Below, piece by piece: positions 43,634-50,338 of a stretch of 50,338 nucleotides of DNA. A program made the translations under genes and the position numbers. The DNA is from Chitinophagales bacterium (GTDB lineage Bacteria; Bacteroidota; Bacteroidia; Chitinophagales; Saprospiraceae), in assembly GCA_022360175.1 (NCBI GenBank), contig JAKSDI010000009.1, positions 1-50,338 of the forward strand, read 5' to 3'. Each line of letters starts with the position of its first letter. Position 1 is the stretch's first letter. The notes below the pieces were generated by a model. That model was not told the DNA's origin. It did not search any database and saw only the letters and a list, made by a program, of their open reading frames with translations.

Positions 43634-44722
43634 CTATTGATGAAGGTGTTCGATGAAATTGCCGATATCTTTTGCAACTCTCTCCCAGGTATATTGTTCT
43701 GCAAATTCGAGAGTGTCTTTTCTCATTTTCAGCATATCTTTTTTATTTATACTAGCGTTGTGAATTACTTCTTCTAATTGATCTGTTTCATGCAGGTTAC
43801 CTTGTAGTGTAAACGGACTATCATATACATTGACTAGCGTGGGAATAGAGTTGACAATTATTGGGACACCAAAGCCAAAGGATAAGGTAGCAGTACCAGA
43901 GTTTAAGATGTACTCATATGGAAGTACAGTGTAATCACTTGAATAGAAATAACTCGGAACTTCCGAATCCTCTATATATCTTATCTCTGTTATTATTCGG
44001 TCGTCCCGTTTGCTAATATCATGTAGCGTTTTCGTCATCCTATCAGATTCAGAGCCGCCTGCTATTATTATTTTTATTCCGGGATAAGTGACTTTTTCAA
44101 AAGCGGATAGAAATTTTAGAATTCCTTTCCCTTCTCTTATGCCCCCAAAAACTAATAAGATGAGGTCATCTTGGCTAGCATTCCATTTAGATCGAAGATT
44201 TTTAGGTTGGATATCATTATAGATAGAGATATAATTGCCCTGAGGAATCGCCTGTATTTTTTTATCTTTTGGTAGTGATAAATAACTTCTAGCTTCTTGA
44301 ATGGAGTACTCATTGAATACTCTGATCCCATCTATAATTTTTGAAATTCTTTTAAAATTCCACTTTTCTATACCAATATGAAGTCTATCATGACGATGCA
44401 AATTATGTAAGTTCCAAATTATAGGAATAGTATTTTTTTTATTTCTGTGTATAACGAAACGCTCTAGTTCTCCCATAAATGCTTTAACTATCGTGTAAAG
44501 TAGACTTCTTGAAGTATAAACTGTATGTATCCATTCTAAAATGATAGCATCACAGTCATTTTTTTCTGACTGTTTGACAGCATTTAAGATAGGAAATGGA
44601 TATTCATAAGAGGGAAGGAAAACTTCTATCCCAATATCATTCAACCCTTTTATAAATAAATTTTGATACGAATTAGCAGAACTAAGTGCTGTTGGGAAAA
44701 TCGCTACCTTTTTGACTTGCAT
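43634..44722 (-). CDS. GT-B glycosyltransferase
   Basis: I start at ATG 44722 (MQVKKVAIFPTALSSANSYQ), giving 362 residues; the longer frame begins with TTG 44746. Features are IIWNLHNLHRHDRLHIG, IPQGNYISIYND, LILLVFGGIREGKGILKFL, IKIIIAGGSESDRM and YILNSGTATLSFGFGVPIIV. The fold resembles GT4 and the GumK/beta-1,4-mannosyltransferase-like group with the HNLHRHD segment; a classic EX7E is not seen. It probably adds one sugar to the unit. It is separated by 94 bp from the next gene downstream. Confidence 0.8.
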   Translation of the reverse strand: MQVKKVAIFPTALSSANSYQNLFIKGLNDIGIEVFLPSYEYPFPILNAVKQSEKNDCDAIILEWIHTVYTSRSLLYTIVKAFMGELERFVIHRNKKNTIPIIWNLHNLHRHDRLHIGIEKWNFKRISKIIDGIRVFNEYSIQEARSYLSLPKDKKIQAIPQGNYISIYNDIQPKNLRSKWNASQDDLILLVFGGIREGKGILKFLSAFEKVTYPGIKIIIAGGSESDRMTKTLHDISKRDDRIITEIRYIEDSEVPSYFYSSDYTVLPYEYILNSGTATLSFGFGVPIIVNSIPTLVNVYDSPFTLQGNLHETDQLEEVIHNASINKKDMLKMRKDTLEFAEQYTWERVAKDIGNFIEHLHQ

Positions 44723-44837
44723 CACAAAATTTTGAGTATGGTACAAAGGCGGTGATGAGCACCTCCTATCTTTTTAACGCAGGTTATTCGTTATCTATAT
44801 CTTCTTTCAAATTTCGTATAGCGCTAATTTTGTAAGG

Positions 44838-45671
44838 CTACCTTGAAAAAGATGGAATTTTTATACCCTGATATTCTTTAATAACCTTATGGTATATTGA
44901 CAGGTAATGACCTGAATTAATTATTAAATCTTTTTTTTGAACGGATTCTAAAATTCCTATATTACTCCAATACTTGTAAGTTTTAAGTTTGCCAGGTTCA
45001 AATAAACAGGAATAAGCGATTTGTGTTCTCTTTAAATTATCAATAAAAGCAGTAATTCTTAAATCTCTCTCCAGTAAGAGTAATATCAAATCCATAGCAG
45101 CAGTATGTTGAAAATTTTCTTTGTTTCCAGAAGTAAACTCATTAGGAAAATATCTACAAACCGGTCCATCGATAAACATCATATCATATGGGTAATCAGG
45201 GATATTCTCATATGCAACTCCAAAAATGAAGGTATAATTAACATATCTCCTTGATGAATGTACCATCCTTACATATTGCGTATATTTTTCAGGCAAGACC
45301 TTAATCGCGTGTTGGTGCCAAGACTTATCTTCTTCCATGGAGATTATTAATCCACTAGCATCACTTTTTTCTGAGTTTTCATGGTTTTTCATCAACGCAT
45401 CAGCCATAATCCATGTTGTGAGACCAGTACCACATTCAAGAATGTATTGAAGTTTTGCTTGTCTAATGTAAGCATGTAAAAGCACATAATCTGAAAGATC
45501 CGCTCCGGTAGAATTTGTTGCTTGTCTAGCCTGGTCAATTACAGGCTGTAGATTATTATCTCTTATATAAGCATCTATTCTTTTATTCGCCAATGACTGC
45601 AATACTTTGTCTAATGTTCTTCTTTGAATTGCATTTATGACTCGCTTGATAGTTATTTTTTTTTGCGCCAT
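44838..45671 (-). CDS. Class I SAM-methyltransferase-like protein
   Basis: ATG 45671 (MAQKKITIKRV) gives 277 residues; the longer frame starts with TTG 45710. The middle resembles a SAM-binding fold: LQYILECGTGLTTWIMADAL as motif I, LIISMEEDKSWHQHA as the strand-2 acid, and YPYDMMFIDGP as motif II. The N-terminal third is helical and charged. Motif I has a Cys where most methyltransferases have Gly, so binding of SAM is likely but not certain. The target is unknown. It may lack a partner gene upstream, as a 457-bp non-coding or decayed stretch precedes it. Confidence 0.65.
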   Translation of the reverse strand: MAQKKITIKRVINAIQRRTLDKVLQSLANKRIDAYIRDNNLQPVIDQARQATNSTGADLSDYVLLHAYIRQAKLQYILECGTGLTTWIMADALMKNHENSEKSDASGLIISMEEDKSWHQHAIKVLPEKYTQYVRMVHSSRRYVNYTFIFGVAYENIPDYPYDMMFIDGPVCRYFPNEFTSGNKENFQHTAAMDLILLLLERDLRITAFIDNLKRTQIAYSCLFEPGKLKTYKYWSNIGILESVQKKDLIINSGHYLSIYHKVIKEYQGIKIPSFSR

Positions 45672-45715
45672 TGGTTCTATCACTTTTTTATGGTTGAATT
45701 TTTCAAACAACTTCG

Positions 45716-46128
45716 TTATATACCGAAATAGATAATAAGATCAATTAACATTTCATTTCTACCAGCAAACCTGGTAACCTTTTTTGTTTCTTCACCAAGA
45801 GAAAACCTGTCTGTTGTGCAAAAAAGATCCGAGTGCGGAACAGTTACTATTAGTTTACTACAATTTAGGCACCTCTTTGTCAAACAAAAACATTGACTAC
45901 AAACCTCACCACGAGAAATTTTGTTTATGTAAGAATTGATAATTTACATCAGTAGTCTCCGGTTAAGAAATTTAAAAGCAGCTTAAGGCGTAATGAATTT
46001 ATGTATCCCAGCCGCAGTCTCGGTATAAAACATAGCTTTAATTCTTTGCAGTTGCTTCTTTGGTTCATCCATTTTTTCTTTGATTTTGTAGACTTTCACA
46101 ATAACTTTAGTAGTTTTTAGAGAAGAAG
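45716..46128 (-). other. Gap with broken coding potential, no intact gene
   Basis: No ATG-started gene of normal length fits here. On the minus strand a 75-codon open frame ends with TAA 45716-45718 and reads RGEVCSQCFCLTKRCLNCSK, a Cys-cluster like a zinc ribbon, then DRFSLGEETKKVTRFAG; it has no ATG in a useful place. A second minus frame (ATG 46072 to TAA 45983) encodes MDEPKKQLQRIKAMFYTETA and is open 20 codons further upstream. Both may be remnants of one or two lost genes; I cannot assign a family. A 6-bp inverted repeat TACCAG/CTGGTA lies near 45760. Confidence 0.35.
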
Positions 46129-46665
46129 TCAGCGAAATTTAGGTTTATAGTTCAGTGTATAATTAAGCGCGTTATTTCTTTCGCCAATTTTTTTTGCTGG
46201 AACACCGCCCATTACAGACATAGGAGGTACATTTTTAGTGACTACCGCTCCAGTAGCAATAACTGCTCCTTTTCCTATTCTAACACCAGGAAGGATTGAT
46301 ACTCTTGATGCTATCCAAACGTAGTCTTCAATAACCACATCTTTACCTTTAGCTGCATGATTGTCATCATTAATATCATGTTGTAAGGTCCATATATTAG
46401 TTTCTTGAGCAATATCTACATTATTCCCTATTTGTAATTTACCTCCCCTTCCATCCAACAAAACTTTCGAGTTAATAACAGTATTATTACCAATAGATAT
46501 ATTTTTTCCAACTCGAATCTCTACTCCTATCATGAAGTTGGTATTTTTTCCAATTGAATTTAATCTATACCTTAAGAAGAACTTTCTTATTCGATGTGAT
46601 GGGATATACATAATCCATCGGTTAAATAAATAGTAATGTAATAAATTTATTAGCAGTTCTTTCAT
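46129..46665 (-). CDS. Hexapeptide-repeat acyltransferase (LbH, WcaF/Maa-like)
   Basis: This 178-residue protein has left-handed beta-helix hexapeptide repeats from about residue 40 to 155 ([76 protein letters not shown]). The catalytic His is His96 in WTLQHDIND. It transfers acetyl from acetyl-CoA to a sugar hydroxyl and probably O-acetylates one residue of the polysaccharide. It is 33 bp downstream of the large GT-B candidate on the same strand. Confidence 0.9.
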   Translation of the reverse strand: MKELLINLLHYYLFNRWIMYIPSHRIRKFFLRYRLNSIGKNTNFMIGVEIRVGKNISIGNNTVINSKVLLDGRGGKLQIGNNVDIAQETNIWTLQHDINDDNHAAKGKDVVIEDYVWIASRVSILPGVRIGKGAVIATGAVVTKNVPPMSVMGGVPAKKIGERNNALNYTLNYKPKFR

Positions 46666-46698
46666 TAAATGTTTGACTTTACAAAATATAATGATTAA

Positions 46699-48324
46699 TC
46701 AGTGACTATTATTAAAAATAAAATCATCGAATGAATTCTCACTTGATATCCTATTTATAATATTATTTATTACAGCATTTTTATCTTTACGTAATTGTTC
46801 AAAAGATTCATAACTATAACCATTAAATACATTTTTTTTTGTAAAAATTATAGGCATCTGGTGTTGATATTTAAACATCATTAAGTAAAAGTATTTGCGA
46901 GCCAATACTTGTTGACTAGGGAATGGATTGGAATCCAGAATCAATTGATCTAATAGTTGAAAATAATGTATTCTACTTTGTGCATCATATGTAAAACCTT
47001 TGCTACGGTAATGAGTCTCAGATATTAGAATAACAGGTTTGTTTTCAATAGCCATTTCAAGTCCAACGGTAGAGGTATGCACCACTCCTATATCTGATAA
47101 ACTTAATACATCAAAAGAGTTGATATCATCTTCTGGACTAATCACAGAGACATTTGGGGGTAATATACCGTCAAATGCCTCCAATACTAACTCGGCATAA
47201 CGTTCCTTCGTTCCTAATACCTTTTCTGCGGGATGAGTCCGTATAAGAATATGAACAAGGTCGTCGTTTTTATATTTCTTGATGGTTTGAATAATACAAT
47301 CTAAAGGAGATTCAAATGCAATATCCCTGGAGACATTTGCTGCATCCCATATAAGGTTAGTGAATAAGGTAATAACTTTTGCTTGTTCTTTAATACCTAG
47401 TCTTCCCCGCAGTTGATTAATGTTATCTGCTTTGTCGGAGAAATTATAAGCATATACATCGCCTTTTTGTAATATCCTTTCATTAAGATATTGGGTTACC
47501 TTATCCTCTTCCTCATTGTTTAAAGGGGAATCTTTTAATCTTTCCCATGCATGACTTATTTCCCATACAGGCGAAGGACAATTTAAATTAAAATTGCAAT
47601 GCCCCAGTGTCTTGGCACGGTCATAGCAGATATAATCAATGTTATTTAACTCACAATATTCCGTAATAGGCTGCCAGGTACAGTATATGCCATGTGAAAA
47701 GAAAGAATATTGATATTTATTTGATTCGTATAGGGATTTAAATTGAAAATAATTGGTTAAGCTTGTTTGCATAAACTTTAAAGCTATTTCGTGTGCATCA
47801 TCATCGAAACTCAACGATTTATAAAATCTATACATTACTCCTTCTACAATATGACCAAAATTGATCCCTTCATGTTCAAATGATAAAATATCAGATAAAG
47901 AGGCTTTTTGTAAAGTTTTTAAAATTTGACTCACCTCATCATTGGTTGTAATATATTGGTAATTGACATTAGCATTATCCAACATATTTCGAGCATGACT
48001 CATAGTTCTCTCCCAAAATGACTTCTTGCCTTCAGAATAGTATTGTTCTTTAGTGATTACCTCATTAATAGGTATGTTTTCGTCATAGATATAATAGTCA
48101 ACTTGATAGCCTTTAGCTCTGAGTAAGTGATACATTAAAATCTCTATTGGGGAGAGGTACATGCTGCCTATACCTGCATAAATCAGAATGTTACCCTTGG
48201 TAGGAGTGGGATGGTTTAATTTTTTATAGAAACGCTTGAAATAATTAGCTTGTAATTCTTGTTTGAAAAACTTATTGCATATTTTTTCAACGAGAACATT
48301 ATTACTAAAGTAAATTTTCTTCAT
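46699..48324 (-). CDS. Capsule-type GT-B glycosyltransferase candidate, unclassified
   Basis: This 541-residue soluble protein is not confidently assigned. The N-terminal half has NILIYAGIGSMYLSPIEILM, a GT-B-like first strand and loop, and a cluster of Cys residues around IDYICYDRAKTLGHCNFNLN. The C-terminal half has VITLFTNLIWDAANVSRD, DDLVHILIRTHPAEKVLG, SDIGVVHTSTVGLEMAIENK and PVILISETHYRSKGFTYD, resembling capsule polysaccharide synthesis proteins (KpsS/LipB-type and CDP-glycerol transferases), where RTHP and STVGLE-type motifs bind the nucleotide. A glycosyl- or glycerophosphotransferase role is likely. It lies between a flippase and an acetyltransferase gene. Confidence 0.6.
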   Translation of the reverse strand: MKKIYFSNNVLVEKICNKFFKQELQANYFKRFYKKLNHPTPTKGNILIYAGIGSMYLSPIEILMYHLLRAKGYQVDYYIYDENIPINEVITKEQYYSEGKKSFWERTMSHARNMLDNANVNYQYITTNDEVSQILKTLQKASLSDILSFEHEGINFGHIVEGVMYRFYKSLSFDDDAHEIALKFMQTSLTNYFQFKSLYESNKYQYSFFSHGIYCTWQPITEYCELNNIDYICYDRAKTLGHCNFNLNCPSPVWEISHAWERLKDSPLNNEEEDKVTQYLNERILQKGDVYAYNFSDKADNINQLRGRLGIKEQAKVITLFTNLIWDAANVSRDIAFESPLDCIIQTIKKYKNDDLVHILIRTHPAEKVLGTKERYAELVLEAFDGILPPNVSVISPEDDINSFDVLSLSDIGVVHTSTVGLEMAIENKPVILISETHYRSKGFTYDAQSRIHYFQLLDQLILDSNPFPSQQVLARKYFYLMMFKYQHQMPIIFTKKNVFNGYSYESFEQLRKDKNAVINNIINRISSENSFDDFIFNNSH

Positions 48325-48372
48325 GTTTATAAAATCAACTTCTATTAAAAATGTATAAAAGGAGTGGTAGTT

Positions 48373-49920
48373 CTAAGGCTTAAGCAGAAGTTTTAATTTA
48401 TTAAAGACCCATGATAACTCTTTAATCTTAAAATTTAAGCCAATAAACGCATAAGCTATTAGTATGACGATTCCGAATATACTTACAGATATTATTAGGG
48501 AATATTTCATATTAGCCACCCATGATAGCTCCCATAAATAGCCACCTAAGTAAATTCCAATAGGTAAAATCAATAGAAAGTTGATTAAAATAAGAGCAGT
48601 GTTGTTCCAATCTACAGCTTTGGCATATGTCCAGTTTTTTTGAGCAACAATCAGCCATGATACTACATTTAAAAGAATGGTATTAGAGAAAATAAGAAAT
48701 TTTAATGCTCCTTCTCCCATTTGATTTATAAGAACATATACTATTCCTGCTGTAATCAATTGTGCTATTGACCATCCTTGATATAATAATTTTGTTCTAT
48801 CAATACTTATGGCGATTTTTCTAAATATCATACCAAACGACTCTACTAGCATAGCAATGTAATTGAATACTAATATTTGGTAAGCTATGTGCAACATATC
48901 TGCCGGAAATTTTTCACTGCCCCAGATTATAGTAAGTATAGCTTCCCCAAACGAGATGATTAATAGGACGATCAAACTGACAAGGAATAATGAAAAACTC
49001 AAATATTCCTTTATAGTATTAACTGCACCTTTTGCTTTTTTTGCCATTTCAATGGAAAAGGATGTGAAGAAAACTACTGTAAGCGGTTGTGTAAATATTC
49101 CCCTGGTCTTTGCATATAAATTAGTTACGTAAGTAAATACGGCATAGTATCCTTGTGGTAGCAATGAGATACTGGAATTGAGTACTACATTATAAAATTG
49201 TGTGCTACCTACATAAATTAAAGTGCTATAAACTGATCGAAAAAAAGCTTGGTGATCAAAGTGGTTTATGCTGAATGTAGTAGGATATAATTTAAAATCA
49301 TGGACTTTAAGCAAAGAAATGTATACAAAAAAGGTTAAAATATGTCCAGCGATTAATGAGGTTACAAGAGACCAAACTCCCAATGAAGGATAAAGTAAAA
49401 GGAGAACGAAAATATTTAATAATACTCTCGAGAAACCAATTAATTCTGTACGTCCGTAAATCTTTTCTGCATTCAAAATGGTAACGAAAAAGGAGTTAAT
49501 TACCATCGGCAATAAAAGGAATATGGTACATTGGAAAATGATTATTGTCGTTTCCTTTACGCTGGAATCAAAGCCTGGTACAAATACTTCTATGATATAA
49601 GGGGCTAAAAAAAAAGCTATTATGCACAGGAAGAGCACAAAAATGGAAATTCTATTAATAACTACTGAAAATGCTTGTGTTGCGACTTCTTGTCCGTACT
49701 CTTCCTTTAATTGGTGGTACTTAGGTAAGAATATCTCTGCTAGTACACCACTCTGAGATAGTGAAAAAATAATCATGAGCACAGCTGTTGCTGCAAAGTA
49801 TGTTTCAATATCTTTAGAAGTACCAAATAGATTCACCTGAATTATAGAATAGACAATGCTTAAAAAGGCTGATACTATTTTTATCAGGGTAAGAATTCCG
49901 ATTGATCGTATATTTTTCAA
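48373..49920 (-). CDS. MurJ/MVF-like lipid flippase
   Basis: This 515-residue protein has about 14 hydrophobic helices and the MVF start pattern (SAFLSIVYSIIQVNLFGTSK, DIETYFAATAVLMIIFSLSQ, GVLAEIFLPKYHQLKEEYGQ) of MurJ-type lipid flippases. MurJ flips lipid II, but MurJ-like copies in polysaccharide loci flip undecaprenyl-linked sugar units. Because essential MurJ genes normally sit elsewhere, a second Wzx role for this locus is likely. The other flippase at 10493 is of the PST type, so the locus has two exporters of different families. Confidence 0.85.
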   Translation of the reverse strand: MKNIRSIGILTLIKIVSAFLSIVYSIIQVNLFGTSKDIETYFAATAVLMIIFSLSQSGVLAEIFLPKYHQLKEEYGQEVATQAFSVVINRISIFVLFLCIIAFFLAPYIIEVFVPGFDSSVKETTIIIFQCTIFLLLPMVINSFFVTILNAEKIYGRTELIGFSRVLLNIFVLLLLYPSLGVWSLVTSLIAGHILTFFVYISLLKVHDFKLYPTTFSINHFDHQAFFRSVYSTLIYVGSTQFYNVVLNSSISLLPQGYYAVFTYVTNLYAKTRGIFTQPLTVVFFTSFSIEMAKKAKGAVNTIKEYLSFSLFLVSLIVLLIISFGEAILTIIWGSEKFPADMLHIAYQILVFNYIAMLVESFGMIFRKIAISIDRTKLLYQGWSIAQLITAGIVYVLINQMGEGALKFLIFSNTILLNVVSWLIVAQKNWTYAKAVDWNNTALILINFLLILPIGIYLGGYLWELSWVANMKYSLIISVSIFGIVILIAYAFIGLNFKIKELSWVFNKLKLLLKP

Positions 49921-49949
49921 ATCAATAATTACATAACATTAGGAAAAGA

Positions 49950-50338
49950 TCACCACGCTGTCCATCCTCCATCTACATTTAGATTTCCTCCAGTCATATA
50001 AGCTGAGGCATCAGACATTAAAAACAGGATGGCTCCCTGATAATCATATGCTTCTGCCATTCTACCCAGTGGAGTGAGTTGGGTATAGTTTTGAATGAAC
50101 TCTTCTGACTGATGATTAAATACCCCTCCTGGGCTCAAGCAATTGGCTCGTATATGCTGATCAGCTAGATGGGTGGCGAGGTAGCGTGTGAAGTTAATCA
50201 AGGCTGCTTTGGAAGTACCGTAGGCCACTGGAGAATTAATGCCTGAATTACCATAGATGTTTTTGTTCGCACTGACATTACCATAAGTAGATGAAATGTT
50301 AACAATAACACCACCTCCATTTTCTCTTAGATAAGGAA
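49950..50338 (-). CDS. SDR family oxidoreductase (5' partial)
   Basis: The frame is open to the window edge, so the N-terminus and NAD-binding GxxxGxG lie outside. The visible part has NISSTYGNVS (catalytic Ser), VAYGTSKAAL (Tyr-x3-Lys), RANCLSPGGVF and YMTGGNLNVDGGWTAW at the end, all standard for classical short-chain dehydrogenases. The GTG at 50226-50228 is internal (it codes the Val before AYGTSK), not the start. The enzyme probably reduces or oxidises a sugar or a precursor; substrate unknown. It lies 29 bp upstream of the flippase gene and likely heads the minus-strand run seen here. Confidence 0.88.
   Translation of the reverse strand, partial: PYLRENGGGVIVNISSTYGNVSANKNIYGNSGINSPVAYGTSKAALINFTRYLATHLADQHIRANCLSPGGVFNHQSEEFIQNYTQLTPLGRMAEAYDYQGAILFLMSDASAYMTGGNLNVDGGWTAW

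Noticed and set aside
43550-43777. A 75-codon plus-strand ORF in and next to the 43.5-kb gap
   Set aside because: Most of it is antisense to the glycosyltransferase at 43634-44722; composition does not look coding.
44748-44766. GC-rich imperfect inverted repeat and an AGGAGG on the minus strand before the 44.7-kb gene
   Set aside because: The stem has a mismatch and no in-frame ATG lies at a suitable distance from AGGAGG.
50226-50228. GTG as the start of the SDR gene
   Set aside because: The frame continues upstream through the catalytic Ser region to the window edge, and this GTG codes the Val before the YxxxK motif.
1-50338. CRISPR arrays, tRNA or rRNA genes, intact transposases
   Set aside because: No regularly spaced short repeats, cloverleaf-like segments, rRNA-like sequence or full transposase frames were seen.

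Overview
The window is from a moderately AT-rich Bacteroidota genome, most likely a marine or soil Cytophagales/Chitinophagales-type bacterium. The phylum call rests on a PKD-repeat protein with a type IX secretion (T9SS) C-terminal sorting domain, a PorU2-like C25 sortase paralogue, a RemB/Wzi-type outer-membrane protein, a bi-domain oxidoreductase paired with a heparinase II/III protein, and a TTG/TAnnTTTG-type promoter. Genus cannot be told from the sequence. I see no rRNA, tRNA, CRISPR array, intact insertion sequence or replication origin.

Layout. 1-8455 (plus strand): end of a very large secreted PKD protein, a small coiled-coil lipoprotein, and a 1678-residue PorU2-type protease. 8465-14584: five surface-polysaccharide genes in alternating orientation (two GT4 glycosyltransferases on minus; methyltransferase, Wzx-type flippase, second methyltransferase and a GT2 enzyme on plus). 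14785-50338: an unbroken run of minus-strand genes, read from right to left. Going up in coordinate, it holds: FkbM methyltransferase, WbqC, PIG-L deacetylase, a UDP-GlcNAc 2-epimerase (WecB-1) and two GT4 enzymes (14.8-20.5 kb); mannose-1-phosphate guanylyltransferase, a DUF4143 ATPase, a CapD/FlaA1-type nucleotide-sugar dehydratase, a Uma2 protein and a Wzi/RemB barrel (20.6-27.8 kb); a DUF616 glycosyltransferase, a WecA-type initiating transferase, a WbuB-like GT4, a heparinase II/III protein, a bi-domain oxidoreductase and WecB-2 (28.0-35.8 kb); an O-antigen polymerase/ligase, two GT4 enzymes, WecB-3, an asparagine synthase and two more glycosyltransferases (35.9-44.7 kb); a methyltransferase-like protein, a hexapeptide acetyltransferase, a capsule-type GT-B candidate, a MurJ-like flippase and a partial SDR (44.8-50.3 kb).

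How it works together. Most of the window is a Wzx/Wzy-type surface polysaccharide (capsule, exopolysaccharide or O-antigen) locus. ManC and CapD make GDP-mannose and a 4-keto-6-deoxy-HexNAc; three epimerases interconvert UDP-GlcNAc/UDP-ManNAc-type sugars; WecA loads the first sugar phosphate on undecaprenyl phosphate; about a dozen glycosyltransferases extend the unit; methyl-, acetyl-, deacetyl- and amidotransfer enzymes decorate it; two flippases export it; one polymerase/ligase joins units; the Wzi-type barrel may hold the product at the outer membrane. No Wza/Wzc/Wzz is visible.

The locus looks like a mosaic. Between the biosynthetic genes are accessory families (DUF4143 ATPase, Uma2) and several decayed fragments that I found by translating intergenic DNA: a WbqC 3' remnant, a GxxExxY remnant, an unassigned C-terminal remnant after capD, and a roughly 450-bp gap with broken coding potential. 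The most striking non-coding signals are a perfect 19-bp-arm palindrome abutting the DUF4143 start codon, a perfect 10-bp hairpin abutting the O-antigen polymerase start codon, and a repeat-derived peptide insertion in WecB-2. I did not find a clearly new multi-gene system; the best leads are these regulatory and decay signals and the unclassified glycosyltransferase-like gene.
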